DNA from: Bacillota bacterium
GTDB lineage: Bacteria; Bacillota; Clostridia; Oscillospirales; Oscillospiraceae
Reading direction: 5' to 3'
Length of the DNA: 40,934 bases
NCBI GenBank assembly: GCA_029224785.1
Contig: JAQXVF010000029.1
Location: forward strand, 1-40,934
A model generated the notes under the pieces. That model saw only the letters and a list, made by a program, of their open reading frames with translations. It did no database searches and was not told the DNA's origin. Below are positions 27,046 through 35,472 of this stretch, one piece after another; position 1 is the stretch's first letter; each line of letters starts with the position of its first letter. A program made the position numbers and the translations under genes.

Positions 27046-28038
27046 TCATCGTTCTTCCCGGAAGTAGGGAGTTCCCAGAGAGGCAGGGGGCTGATCCTCC
27101 CGCTTGTTGCGCATACTGGTGATTACCAGCACAATAATGGTGACGATGTAGGGGAGCATCTTATACAGCTCCTTCACGGACAGGTTCGTGCCGGTGGGGA
27201 TGTACAGGTACAGGATGTACAGACCGCCGAACAGCATGGAGGCCAGAACGCCCACGTTGGGTCTCCAGATCGTGAAGATCACAAGGGCGATGGCCAGCCA
27301 ACCCCGGTCACCGAAGGCATCGTTGGACCAAACGCCGCAGGCGTAGTCCATAACGTAGTAAAGGCCGCCCAGACCGGCGATCATGGAACCGATGCAGGTT
27401 GCCATGTATTTATACCGGGTGATGTTGACGCCGGCAGCATCAGCGGTGGCGGGGCTTTCGCCAACGGCACGGAGCTGCAGTCCCTTTCGGGTATGCTTCA
27501 GAAAATAGGAGGTGGCAAAGGCAATGGCGATGGCCAAATAGGCCAGGAAACCGTAGGACAGGAAAATCTTGCCGAACCACCCCAGTTTGGAGGCGAAGGG
27601 CAGGGATTTGCTGAAGTAGCTGCTGGTGGCGGAAAGGGCAATGGAGGGCACCTCGCTGCCGGTGAGCTTGATCAGGGAGCCGCCGAAGAAATTGCCGAAG
27701 CCCACGCCGAAGGTGGTCAGGGCCAGGCCGGTGACATTCTGATTGGCACGGAGAGTGACTGTCAGGAAGCAGTAGATCAGGCCCATACACAGGGAGCCTG
27801 CAAGCGTGCAAAGCAGGGGAATGAGGACGGCAAGAATGGGATGGATGGCCTGAGGACCTACGGACTGTTCATAGAAGAAGGCACCGATGACACCGCAGAT
27901 GCCGCCCACATACATGATGCCGGGAATACCCAGATTCAGGTTGCCGGATTTTTCGGTCAGCGTCTCACCGGTGGAACCGTACAGCAGGGGAATGCTCTGC
28001 ACCACAGCGCGGGGAATGAAGGAAATCAGATCAAACAT
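27046..28038 (-). CDS. BMP-family nucleoside ABC importer permease (NupQ/YufQ-like)
   Basis: This 330-residue, strongly hydrophobic protein has about eight to ten helices. It carries the BPD_transp_2 signature LYGSTGETLTEKSGNLNLGIPG and a C-terminal short hydrophilic tail. An AAAGGAGG site precedes the start. It is the last gene of a four-gene minus-strand operon and starts three bases after the preceding permease stop. Family knowledge: these permeases pair with a second related permease, a double-domain ATPase and a BMP lipoprotein to take up nucleosides. The guanine riboswitch upstream supports a purine nucleoside substrate. Confidence 0.9.
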   Translation of the reverse strand: MFDLISFIPRAVVQSIPLLYGSTGETLTEKSGNLNLGIPGIMYVGGICGVIGAFFYEQSVGPQAIHPILAVLIPLLCTLAGSLCMGLIYCFLTVTLRANQNVTGLALTTFGVGFGNFFGGSLIKLTGSEVPSIALSATSSYFSKSLPFASKLGWFGKIFLSYGFLAYLAIAIAFATSYFLKHTRKGLQLRAVGESPATADAAGVNITRYKYMATCIGSMIAGLGGLYYVMDYACGVWSNDAFGDRGWLAIALVIFTIWRPNVGVLASMLFGGLYILYLYIPTGTNLSVKELYKMLPYIVTIIVLVITSMRNKREDQPPASLGTPYFREER

Positions 28039-28041
28039 TTC

Positions 28042-29142
28042 TCACGCCTCCTTTTTGCCGCTCTTGCGGATGCTGAGCTTGTAGCTGATGAAGAATTCAC
28101 TGCCGATGATAAAGAACAGAATGATTCCGGTGAGGATGTCTCCGAAGGAATGGTTCAAGCCGAAGGAAGTGGAGATCTCGCTGGCACCCCGGCTGAGGAA
28201 CACCAGCAGGAAGCTGGTAAACACCATAATCAGGGGGTTGAATTTGGCCAGCCAGGAGACCATGACGGCGGTGAAGCCTCTGCCGCCGGAGATGGTGGTG
28301 GTAATGGTGTGATCGGTGCCGCCCACCAGAAGCAGGCCGGCAATGCCGCAGATGGCACCGGAGAGAATCATTGTTCGGATAATGACCTTTTCCACCTTGA
28401 TGCCGATGTAGCGGGCGGTGCGTTCACTCTCGCCCACAACGGCGATCTCATAGCCGTGCTTGGAACGGCTCAGATAAAAATGCATGAGGATGGTGATGAC
28501 GGCAACTACCAGAATGTTCAGGAGGTACTTGTAGCCGCCGATCACAGGCAGCCAGCCGGCCTCGGTGGACTGATTGATGATGCCGATTTTGCCTGCACCC
28601 TTGGGAACCTCCCACAGGATCACGAAGAAGGCTACGAGCTGGGTGGCAACGTAGTTCATCATCAGGGTAAACAGAGTTTCGTTGGTGTTCCATTTGGCCT
28701 TGAAGAAGGCGGGAATGGCACCCCAGATGGCGCCTGCCAGGCAGCTTGCCGCCACCATGGTCAGAATCAGCAGCCAGTTGGGGAGCTTGTCACCCAGCAG
28801 AATCATGCAGGCAGCCGTGGCAAGTCCGCCGATGAGGATCTGGCCCTCGCCGCCAACGTTCCAGAAATGCATTTTGAAGGCAGGCGTTACCGCCAGGGAA
28901 ACGCAGAGCAGGATAGCGATGTTCTGCCCCAAAATCCAGATCTTACGCTGAGTGCCGAAGGCGCCTTTCCAGATGGTTTTGTAAATCTCAATGGGGTTTT
29001 CACCGGTCAGTGCCGTGGTGACCACGGCGCATACCACCAGCGCCATCAGAATGGCTGCACCGCGGATCAGCCAGGCGCCATACCAGGGCAGGGCCTTCCG
29101 CTTGGTGATGTGAAAGAGAGGCATTCCTTTCTGATTATGCAT
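28042..29142 (-). CDS. BMP-family nucleoside ABC importer permease (NupP/YufP-like)
   Basis: The protein has 366 residues from the ATG at 29142, which has a GGAGG site eight bases upstream; a TTG 15 bases earlier is in frame but lies inside that site. It has about nine hydrophobic segments and family signatures such as FWNVGGEGQILIGG and GRGFTAVMVSWLAKFNP. Its start overlaps the end of the ATPase gene by eight bases, indicating translational coupling. Confidence 0.9.
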   Translation of the reverse strand: MHNQKGMPLFHITKRKALPWYGAWLIRGAAILMALVVCAVVTTALTGENPIEIYKTIWKGAFGTQRKIWILGQNIAILLCVSLAVTPAFKMHFWNVGGEGQILIGGLATAACMILLGDKLPNWLLILTMVAASCLAGAIWGAIPAFFKAKWNTNETLFTLMMNYVATQLVAFFVILWEVPKGAGKIGIINQSTEAGWLPVIGGYKYLLNILVVAVITILMHFYLSRSKHGYEIAVVGESERTARYIGIKVEKVIIRTMILSGAICGIAGLLLVGGTDHTITTTISGGRGFTAVMVSWLAKFNPLIMVFTSFLLVFLSRGASEISTSFGLNHSFGDILTGIILFFIIGSEFFISYKLSIRKSGKKEA

Positions 29143-30670
29143 TGGTGTCACCTCCAAGACGAGTCATCATCATGCCGACCTTGTTCTTTTCGGCGGTGCG
29201 TCCGTCTACGATGCCGCTGACCTTGCCGCCGCACAGAACCAGGATCCGGTCACACAGCTCCAGCAGCACGTCCAGATCCTCACCGACGTAAACCACGGCT
29301 ACGCCGGATTTCTTCTGCTTGTTGATCAGGTCGTAAATGGTGTACGAGGAATTGATGTCCAGACCGCGGACAGCATAGGCAGTCAGCAGAACGGTGGGGG
29401 CAGCGGCGATTTCCCGACCTACCAGCACTTTCTGTACATTGCCGCCGGAAAGACGGCGGACGGGGGTAGACACGCCGGGCGTGTTCACATCCAGATCCCG
29501 AACCACCTGCTCCGCCAGCTTTCGGGGGTTCTTTCGGTTGGTGAACAGGGATTTTCCGCTGCGGAAGGAGCGGAGCATCATGTTGTCCGTCAGGTCCATG
29601 CTTCCCACCAGGCCCATGCCCAGGCGGTCCTCAGGAACAAAGGAAAGGGAGACGCCCATTTCGGAGATGCTGACAGGCTCTTTGCCCAGCAGCTCCTCCC
29701 GGGTGCCGTCATCCTGAATGTAGGCGATGCTGCCGGACTCGGCAGGCTGAAGGCCCGCAATGGCTTCCAGAAGCTCCTTCTGGCCGGAGCCGGAAATACC
29801 TGCAACACCCAGAATCTCGCCGCTGTTGATGGTGAAGGACACATCATCCAGCTTGACGATGCCCTCAATATCCCGAACGGTCAGTCCCCGGACTTCGATT
29901 CTGGGCTTGGGATTCACAGGATCAGGCCGGTCGATGTTCAGGGTAACGGGGTGACCCACCATCATGTTGGTCATTTCCTGGGCATTGGTATTCTTCGTGA
30001 GCATGTCGCCCATAAATCGGCCGTGGCGCAGGATGGCCACCCGGTCGGAAAGGGCTTCCACCTCGTGCATTTTGTGGGTGATGATTACGATGGCCTTGCC
30101 GGCATCCCGCATATTCCGCAGGACGGCGAACAGCTTTTCGGTTTCCTGAGGTGTCAGGACGGCGGTGGGCTCGTCCAGAATCAGAATGTCTGCGCCGCGG
30201 TACAGCACCTTGACGATCTCCACGGTCTGTTTCTGGGAGACCGACATATTGTACACCTTCTGATAGGGATCCACGTCGAAACCGTAGGCATCGCAGATGG
30301 ATTTGATCTTTCTTGCGACCTCATCGATGTTCAGCCGGCCCTTTTCTTTCAGACCCAGGACGATATTCTCTGCGGCGGTGAGCACGTCTACCAGTTTGAA
30401 GTGTTGATGGATCATGCCGATACCGTATTGGAAGGCATCCTTGGGGGAACGGATGAGTGCTTCTTTCCCGTTGATGAAGATTTGTCCCTCATCGGGGAAA
30501 TAGATGCCGGAAAGCATATTCATCAATGTGGTCTTTCCGCTGCCGTTTTCTCCCAGAAGTGCCAGGATCTCTCCGTTGTAGATATCCAGCCATACTTTGT
30601 CGTTGGCAATAACGCTGCCGAAGGTTTTGGTAATGTTTCGCATCTGAACTGCAGCGATCTGGTTTTCCAA
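29135..30670 (-). CDS. BMP-family nucleoside ABC importer ATPase, double domain (NupO/YufO-like)
   Basis: The protein has about 511 residues. No ATG has a good ribosome site; a TTG at 30670 lies 10 bases after AGGAG (30681-30685) and gives MENQIAAVQMRNITKTFG. A GTG at 30679 is one base from the site, and the first ATG is at 30643. Two ATPase halves are present: the first has Walker A GENGSGKTT near 40-48 and LDEPTAVLTPQE; the second (about 260-500) has a degenerate Walker A GISGSGQKE and the signature LSGGNVQK, as in the sugar/nucleoside ATPases of the CUT2/BMP class. It energises the two permeases downstream. Upstream, two hairpins separate it from the lipoprotein gene. Confidence 0.9.
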   Translation of the reverse strand: MENQIAAVQMRNITKTFGSVIANDKVWLDIYNGEILALLGENGSGKTTLMNMLSGIYFPDEGQIFINGKEALIRSPKDAFQYGIGMIHQHFKLVDVLTAAENIVLGLKEKGRLNIDEVARKIKSICDAYGFDVDPYQKVYNMSVSQKQTVEIVKVLYRGADILILDEPTAVLTPQETEKLFAVLRNMRDAGKAIVIITHKMHEVEALSDRVAILRHGRFMGDMLTKNTNAQEMTNMMVGHPVTLNIDRPDPVNPKPRIEVRGLTVRDIEGIVKLDDVSFTINSGEILGVAGISGSGQKELLEAIAGLQPAESGSIAYIQDDGTREELLGKEPVSISEMGVSLSFVPEDRLGMGLVGSMDLTDNMMLRSFRSGKSLFTNRKNPRKLAEQVVRDLDVNTPGVSTPVRRLSGGNVQKVLVGREIAAAPTVLLTAYAVRGLDINSSYTIYDLINKQKKSGVAVVYVGEDLDVLLELCDRILVLCGGKVSGIVDGRTAEKNKVGMMMTRLGGDTNA

Positions 30671-30727
30671 TTGCTTCACGCTCCTGTTGTAATGGATTTG
30701 CTGTGGTGGGAAATACGGTAATACTGC

Positions 30728-30803
30728 AAAGGGCAGCGCGGCGGAAGTCACTGCGCTGCCCTTTACAGCACTACCTGGGAAGCTCCGCAAGGGAGCTTCC
30801 CAG
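30728..30803 (-). terminator. Two tandem hairpins between lipoprotein and ATPase genes
   Basis: In the minus transcript, a 12-bp stem (30775-30786 with 30792-30803) is followed by a second perfect 12-bp stem (AAAGGGCAGCGC arms, 30728-30739 and 30753-30764). Neither has a strong U-run. They probably act as partial terminators or as 3' stabilisers of the lipoprotein mRNA. Confidence 0.6.
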
Positions 30804-30817
30804 ACGTTGCGATGAAA

Positions 30818-32122
30818 TTAGAATGCGGTATCCAGCAGAGTGATGCCGTCGATCTGCAGGTCGAAGTAAGGAGCGGAGCGCTTCTCAGACTCGTGGAAGT
30901 AACCGTCATAAATTACCTCGGTGTCGGGAGTGTAAGCGGGATCGGTATCTACATCCGCCATGTAGGAGGTCAGGCTCTCACCGCCAACGGTGAAGGTGGT
31001 CACGTCAAACACGTGGACGGAGCCGTCTTCCAGAGCAGCCTTCACGTCGGCGATCTTGTCGGCGGTGCCGGCAGCGGCAGCAGTCTCGTTGACTTCGGTC
31101 AGCAGTACGGAGCCGGTTGCGATGGAGCCGGTCCAGTCGGAGGGGATTTCAGTTCCGTTCACAACGGAGTTGACAATGAACTCGTAGTAGGGAGCCCAGT
31201 TGATCCGGGAGGACACAATGAAGGTGTTGGGGCAGGCAGCGATGGTAGAACCGTTGTAGGAGACGTTGGGCACACCGGCGGTCTCACAAGCAGTGGGAGC
31301 ACCCATGGAGTCGGCGTGCTGAGAAATCAACTTGCAGCCGTTGCCAATCAGCTTGTTTGCGCCTTCCTTCTCAGCGGTCTCGTCATACCAGGAACCGGTG
31401 AAGGTCACTTCCATGGTAACGGTGGGGCAGACGCTCTTGGCGCCCAGGTAGAATGCGGTATAGCCGGAGACGACCTCGGCGTAAGTATAGGCACCGATGT
31501 AACCCATCTTGGCTTCCTCAGCGGTGAACTCGCCATTCTCGATCATCTCGTTCAGCTTCAAACCGGCAGCAACGCCAGCCAGATAGCGGCCTTCATAGAT
31601 GGAAGCAAAGGCATTGTGGTAGTTGCTCAGACCCTCGGTGTGAGCCTTGGTGCCGGTGGCATGACAGAACTGAACCTCGGGGAATTCCTTGGCAGCCTGG
31701 ATCATGTAGTCCTCATGGCCGAAGCTGTCGGCAAAGACGATGTTGCAGCCGGCATCCACCAGCTCGCAGGCGGCATCGTAGCACTCCTGGCCTTCCGGAA
31801 TGTTGGTACGGAAGATGTACTGATCGTCAGACAGGCCCAGGGCAGCGCAGGCTTCCTTGGCAGCGTTCATGAAGTTCAGGTCATAGGTGGAGTTTTCATC
31901 ATGCAGGAAGATGAAGCCCACCTTGACGGAGGGAGCGGGAGCCGCGGTGGTCTCATCGGAGGCGGCAGTGGTCTCATTGGAGGCGGCAGTGGTCTCACCT
32001 GCAGGAGCCGCAGTGGTCTCACCTGCGGGGGCGGCAGTGGTCTCTGCGGGAGCCTTGGAGCCGCAGGCACACAGAGCCAGAACCATCACAGTAGCCAGAA
32101 GCAGTGCGAAGATTTTTTTCAT
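30818..32122 (-). CDS. BMP-family purine nucleoside-binding lipoprotein
   Basis: The protein has 434 residues from the ATG at 32122, with AGGAGAA upstream. The lipoprotein signal ends LCAC with Cys20, then a repetitive linker of ETTAAPAG-type units to about residue 65. The mature domain starts VKVGFIFLHDENSTYDLNF, and ADSFGHEDYMIQAAKEFPEVQFCHATG is characteristic of the Bmp/Med family (PF02608). It binds the substrate outside the membrane for the importer encoded downstream. Expression is predicted to be controlled by the guanine riboswitch and terminator directly upstream. Guanosine, inosine or related nucleosides are the likely ligands. Confidence 0.92.
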   Translation of the reverse strand: MKKIFALLLATVMVLALCACGSKAPAETTAAPAGETTAAPAGETTAASNETTAASDETTAAPAPSVKVGFIFLHDENSTYDLNFMNAAKEACAALGLSDDQYIFRTNIPEGQECYDAACELVDAGCNIVFADSFGHEDYMIQAAKEFPEVQFCHATGTKAHTEGLSNYHNAFASIYEGRYLAGVAAGLKLNEMIENGEFTAEEAKMGYIGAYTYAEVVSGYTAFYLGAKSVCPTVTMEVTFTGSWYDETAEKEGANKLIGNGCKLISQHADSMGAPTACETAGVPNVSYNGSTIAACPNTFIVSSRINWAPYYEFIVNSVVNGTEIPSDWTGSIATGSVLLTEVNETAAAAGTADKIADVKAALEDGSVHVFDVTTFTVGGESLTSYMADVDTDPAYTPDTEVIYDGYFHESEKRSAPYFDLQIDGITLLDTAF

Positions 32123-32175
32123 TGTTCTATTCTCCTCATTCAAAATATATATCAACCGAAATCCGGTTTGATATC

Positions 32176-32213
32176 AAAAAAAGCATTGATACCCGGGATC
32201 CGGAAATCAATGC
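32176..32213 (-). terminator. Riboswitch expression-platform terminator
   Basis: GCATTGAT and ATCAATGC form an 8-bp stem followed by seven U on the minus strand, between the riboswitch and the lipoprotein gene. The 5' arm could instead pair with the 3' strand of riboswitch helix P1 and following bases (32246 to 32237, with two single-base bulges), giving an antiterminator when ligand is absent. Confidence 0.85.
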
Positions 32214-32240
32214 AGAAGGCAGACGAAGGTCCGCGTGCAA

Positions 32241-32309
32241 TTCGATAGTCCGGTCATTTACGGCGCCCGGGTAGAAACTTCAAATCCATATTATTTGGTA
32301 TATATCGAA
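32241..32309 (-). ncRNA. Purine riboswitch, guanine class
   Basis: The three-way junction is readable on the minus strand. P1 is TTCGATA with TATCGAA (perfect, 7 bp); P2 is CAAAT/ATTTG with loop AATATGG; the joining segment is AAGTTTCTA; P3 carries loop CCGTAAA; then the GACTATCG closing segment. The specificity base in GACTA is C (minus strand, position 32248), the guanine/hypoxanthine form; adenine riboswitches have U. Both loops match those of the B. subtilis xpt aptamer closely. It is predicted to turn off the nucleoside importer when guanine is plentiful, through the terminator downstream. Confidence 0.95.
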
Positions 32310-32336
32310 AAGGTACTGTATTCATTGTGCACTATT

Positions 32337-32365
32337 AGATTAACAGGAAAGAAGAAAAATGTCAA
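32337..32365 (-). promoter_or_regulatory. Promoter of the riboswitch-controlled operon
   Basis: Minus strand TTGACA (32365-32360), 17 bases, then TAATCT (32342-32337) preceded by TG (extended -10). Transcription would begin about 25 bases before the riboswitch. Confidence 0.75.
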
Positions 32366-32438
32366 TGCGCGTTTTCGACGAGATAAGCGTGATTTTACCC
32401 GTTCTTTTATCATATTTGACAAATACAAATTTTATGGT

Positions 32439-32474
32439 AAAAAACACCCGAAGGATGGGAAAAATCCTTCGGGT
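32439..32474 (-). terminator. Terminator of the TrpXYZ-type operon
   Basis: ACCCGAAGGAT and ATCCTTCGGGT form an 11-bp stem with six U following on the minus strand, immediately after the ATPase stop codon. Confidence 0.88.
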
Positions 32475-32480
32475 ATTGGA

Positions 32481-33284
32481 TCAGATTGTACCAAAAAGTA
32501 CGCGGTCGCTGGCGAGTGCCTGACTGGTTTTTTCCTTGAAGAGAGCCAAAAGAGATTCGGAGGTCTGGGCGTCCCGCTGGGGGCCTTCCAGATCCAGCAG
32601 AATGTGCCCCCGGTCCATCATCAGAGTGCGGTTTCCCATGGAAAGGGCGGTGGGAATATGGTGGGTGATCATCAGGCAGGTGGTGTGGTTCCGGGAGACG
32701 ATCTGTCGGGTCAGCGCCAGGACCTGCTCCGCTGTAGCAGGATCCAGAGCGGCGGTATGCTCGTCAAGAAGCAGCAGCTTCGGCGGTACAAGGGTGGCCA
32801 TCAGCAGGGTCAGCGCCTGCCTCTGACCGCCGGATAACAGCCCGACGGGCTGATTCATGCGGTCCTCCAGTCCAAGATTCAGCCGGGAAAGCTCTTCCCG
32901 GAAGAAATCCCGGTCCTTTTTCCGGATCATGGAGAAGGGAGAACCCTTTTTTCCGGACCGGAGGAACGCCAGAGAAAGGTTTTCCTCGATGGTCATATGG
33001 GGTGCGGTGCCCTTCAGGGGATCCTGGAACATTCTGCCGATGTCCCGGCTTCTGCGGTAATCCGGCTGAAAGGTCACGTCCTTTCCATCCAGCAGGATGG
33101 TACCGTGATCCGGAAGGAAGTTGCCGGCGATGACGTTCATCAAGGTGCTTTTTCCGGCCCCGTTGGAGCCGATGACCGTAACGAAATCCCCCTTTTTCAG
33201 GGTCAGATCCACGTTTTCCAGGGCCTTTCTGGCGTTTACCGTACCGGGGGAGAAGGTTACGGAGATATTACGGAGTGTCAGCAT
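32481..33284 (-). CDS. ABC importer ATPase of TrpXYZ-type system
   Basis: The protein has 267 residues from the ATG at 33284 with an AAAGGAGG site. Walker A is GSNGAGKST (about 39-47), signature LSGGQ (150-154), Walker B LLLLDE (170-175), followed by HTAALDP. It belongs to the ATPases paired with ABC_sub_bind lipoproteins. The start overlaps the permease stop by 17 bases. The upstream Trp-specific T-box indicates tryptophan, or a close precursor, as substrate. Confidence 0.85.
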   Translation of the reverse strand: MLTLRNISVTFSPGTVNARKALENVDLTLKKGDFVTVIGSNGAGKSTLMNVIAGNFLPDHGTILLDGKDVTFQPDYRRSRDIGRMFQDPLKGTAPHMTIEENLSLAFLRSGKKGSPFSMIRKKDRDFFREELSRLNLGLEDRMNQPVGLLSGGQRQALTLLMATLVPPKLLLLDEHTAALDPATAEQVLALTRQIVSRNHTTCLMITHHIPTALSMGNRTLMMDRGHILLDLEGPQRDAQTSESLLALFKEKTSQALASDRVLFGTI

Positions 33285-34179
33285 GGTGTGCCTCCTTTTT
33301 CCGTTTTTGCAGTCGGATCCCGTTGCGAATGGCGGGCAGACCAATGGTTACGCCTACGATCAGGGCGGAGATCAGCTTCAGACACTCTGCAGGCAGATCC
33401 AGCCGCAGTGCGATGGCGATCACAAAGCGATAGAGTATGCTGCCGGCCAGGGCACCCAGAACCAGCCGGGCGGGGGACCGGGTTCCCAGGACGGATTGCC
33501 CGATGATCAGGGAGGCCAGGCCAATGACTACCATTCCGGTACCCAGATTGATGTCGGCGGTACGCTGGTACTGGGCCAGCAGGGCGCCGGAGAGGGCTGT
33601 CAGGCTGTTTGCCATGGCCAGACCCACGGTGATGGTTACGGAGGTATTGATGGAGCTTGCCCGAACCATATCCGGATTGTCACCGGTGGCGTGGATGGAA
33701 AGACCCAGCCGCGTACGGAGGAACAGGATCATCAGGAGGCAGAACAGCACCGACAGCAGAGCTGAGAGAATCAGCTTGCTGGGCAGGCTGCTGCCCAGCA
33801 GATCCCTTGCCATGGTAAACACGGTTTTTGTCTGCAGCAGGTTGACGTTGGAGGAAAACCCCATCACTGCCAGGTTCACGGTGTACAAGGCGGTGTTGGT
33901 GATGATTCCTGCCAGAATGGAGGGGACGCCCAGCCGGGTCTGCAGAGTTGCGGTTACCGTGCCCGCTGCGGCACCGGCGATCATGGCTGCCGGCAGCGCC
34001 AGCACCGGGTGGCCGGACAGAGCCACCACGGCGGAAACGGCGCAACCCAGGGTAAAGGTCCCGTCGGTCGTCAGGTCGGCGATATTCAGGATCTTATAGC
34101 TCAGGAACAGGGCAAGGGCCACAAAGGAATAGATAAACCCCAGTTCCAGTGCGCTGTAAATCAAAGCAGATGTGATCAT
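33268..34179 (-). CDS. ABC importer permease of TrpXYZ-type system
   Basis: The protein has 303 residues, about eight hydrophobic segments, and a GGAGG site. The N-terminal FLSYKILNIADLTTDGTFTLG and later SLIIGQSVLGTRS are typical of the branched-chain-type permeases that partner with ABC_sub_bind lipoproteins. A single permease gene in the operon implies a homodimer. It lies 24 bases after the lipoprotein gene. The C-terminal LQKRKKEAH tail is basic, as expected for the cytoplasmic side. Confidence 0.87.
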   Translation of the reverse strand: MITSALIYSALELGFIYSFVALALFLSYKILNIADLTTDGTFTLGCAVSAVVALSGHPVLALPAAMIAGAAAGTVTATLQTRLGVPSILAGIITNTALYTVNLAVMGFSSNVNLLQTKTVFTMARDLLGSSLPSKLILSALLSVLFCLLMILFLRTRLGLSIHATGDNPDMVRASSINTSVTITVGLAMANSLTALSGALLAQYQRTADINLGTGMVVIGLASLIIGQSVLGTRSPARLVLGALAGSILYRFVIAIALRLDLPAECLKLISALIVGVTIGLPAIRNGIRLQKRKKEAHHADTP

Positions 34180-34203
34180 GTTGCCTCCGGATGTGATACA
34201 TTA

Positions 34204-35172
34204 TTATTTGGTAGTGGTCACCGGAACGACGGTGCCGGCCATGGAAGAGAAGGAAGCGTAATCCAGACCCAGTGCCGCGGCGGTTTCTGTGTTTACGGTG
34301 ATGATGCCGCCGTCCATAACGTGGAAGGGAGGGAACTGGCCGCCGGCCAGAATGTCCATGGCCATATCGGCGGTGTAGGTGCCCAGCTCGGTGTAGTTGA
34401 CACCGCAGGTGGCAAAGGCACCGGCGGAGACGAAGGAATCGGCTCCGGCATAGAAGGGGATACCGGCGTTTGTCAGGGTCTCGGCTACGGCTGCGGCACT
34501 TGCCATGATGGTGTTGTCGGTGGGGGTAAAGACTGCGTCCACCCGGCCCACCAAGGCGCTGGCGGCGGTCAGGACCTCATCGGCAGTAGTGCCGGTCTTT
34601 TCTACATAGGCAATGCCCTTGCTGTCCAGGTATTCCTTGGCTTCCCGAATGGGGGTGACGGAGTTGGGCTCAGAGTTGGAGTATAGCAGACCAACGGTCT
34701 TGACATCGGGGTTGACGGCCAGCATCATGTCCAGAATAAAGGGGGTGTTCAGCGCGTCGGAGGTTCCGGTGACGTAGGGAATGTCCGTCAGACCGGCGGT
34801 AACGGGGTCAGAGATGGCGGCATAGATGACGGGGGTCTTGGAGTCCTCGGCAGCAACGGTCATGCAGGTGGCTGCCAGCGTGGCGATGGGGATGATGGCG
34901 TCATAGCCGTCGGAGATGACCTGGCTTCCGATCTGATTCAGTACCGTGGCATCGTTCTGGCCGTTGAAGGTCTTGATTTCGATTTTGGTGCCGGCTTTCT
35001 TTGCCCGGGCTTCCAGCTCGGCAACAACGGCAATGCGGATCTCGTCCAGAGAAGCGTGGTCAAGCTGCTGAACCACGGCGATTTTCAAAGTGTCGGATTT
35101 CTTGCTGCCGCAGGCGGCAAACAGAGTGAGGATCATGGCGGCGATCAAAAGAACGGAAATCATTTTTTTCAT
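34204..35172 (-). CDS. Tryptophan-type ABC binding lipoprotein (ABC_sub_bind, TrpX-like)
   Basis: This 322-residue protein has a lipoprotein signal ending FAAC with Cys21. The mature part has the family pattern: LKIAVVQQLDHASLDEIR, FNGQNDATVLNQIGSQVI, PVIYAAISDPVTAGL and VGLLYSNSEPNS. This family (PF04392) was linked to tryptophan uptake by its Trp T-box leaders; the same kind of leader with a UGG specifier lies upstream here, which makes the substrate assignment fairly firm. GAGG ribosome site. The 5' untranslated region of about 500 bases holds the T-box, a terminator, a small possible leader peptide and a long inverted repeat. Confidence 0.88.
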   Translation of the reverse strand: MKKMISVLLIAAMILTLFAACGSKKSDTLKIAVVQQLDHASLDEIRIAVVAELEARAKKAGTKIEIKTFNGQNDATVLNQIGSQVISDGYDAIIPIATLAATCMTVAAEDSKTPVIYAAISDPVTAGLTDIPYVTGTSDALNTPFILDMMLAVNPDVKTVGLLYSNSEPNSVTPIREAKEYLDSKGIAYVEKTGTTADEVLTAASALVGRVDAVFTPTDNTIMASAAAVAETLTNAGIPFYAGADSFVSAGAFATCGVNYTELGTYTADMAMDILAGGQFPPFHVMDGGIITVNTETAAALGLDYASFSSMAGTVVPVTTTK

Positions 35173-35231
35173 AACAGCAACCTCATTTCAATGTAGTAAG
35201 ATATTGTATGCGTGATTTGTGAAATGCGTGG

Positions 35232-35264
35232 TTACTGACACCATCGTCTGCCTGGATTCTGCAT
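35232..35264 (-). CDS. Possible 10-residue leader peptide MQNPGRRWCQ
   Basis: An AAAGGAG site nine bases before an ATG opens a 10-codon frame ending in TAA, with one Trp codon (UGG) as codon 8, located after the T-box terminator and 59 bases before the lipoprotein gene. In B. subtilis the anti-TRAP operon likewise has a Trp T-box followed by a short Trp-containing leader peptide. Translation is not proven; a single Trp codon is weak evidence, but the ribosome site is good. Confidence 0.45.
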   Translation of the reverse strand: MQNPGRRWCQ

Positions 35265-35286
35265 AAGAAGCACTCCTTTCGGGAAT

Positions 35287-35349
35287 AAAACTTCATGCGC
35301 AGTATTGCGCACCACGCTCATGGGCAACAGCCAGCGCGCATGAAGTTTT
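35287..35349. repeat. 14-bp inverted repeat in the TrpX leader
   Basis: AAAACTTCATGCGC (35287-35300) is repeated exactly inverted at 35336-35349, with 35 bases between. Overlapping it, TGCGCA-GTAT-TGCGCA (35296-35311) can form a competing small hairpin. Both lie between the T-box terminator and the possible leader peptide; role unknown. Confidence 0.6.
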
Positions 35350-35423
35350 TGCGCATCATTTTCGGTTGCCCTGCAGGGGCGAGAAAATGGCGAATCTTGT
35401 TTTTTACTATGCTTTTGCACAGC

Positions 35424-35458
35424 AAAAAGTCCTTGCTCCCCCATGGGGGAACAAGGAC
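35424..35458 (-). terminator. T-box terminator
   Basis: A near-perfect 13-bp stem (GTCCTTGTTCCCC with GGGGAGCAAGGAC, CATG loop) is followed by TTTTT on the minus strand, directly after the T-box motif. Confidence 0.92.
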
Positions 35459-35472
35459 AGGAAAAACAACCT

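Noticed and set aside
27025..29220. 731-codon plus-strand frame across the nucleoside permease genes
   Set aside because: Complement of two clear permeases; His/Gly/Asp-rich composition typical of a shadow frame.
35232..35444. 70-residue protein in the TrpX leader
   Set aside because: Its start lies in the T-box terminator stem with no ribosome site; only the final 10 codons have one.
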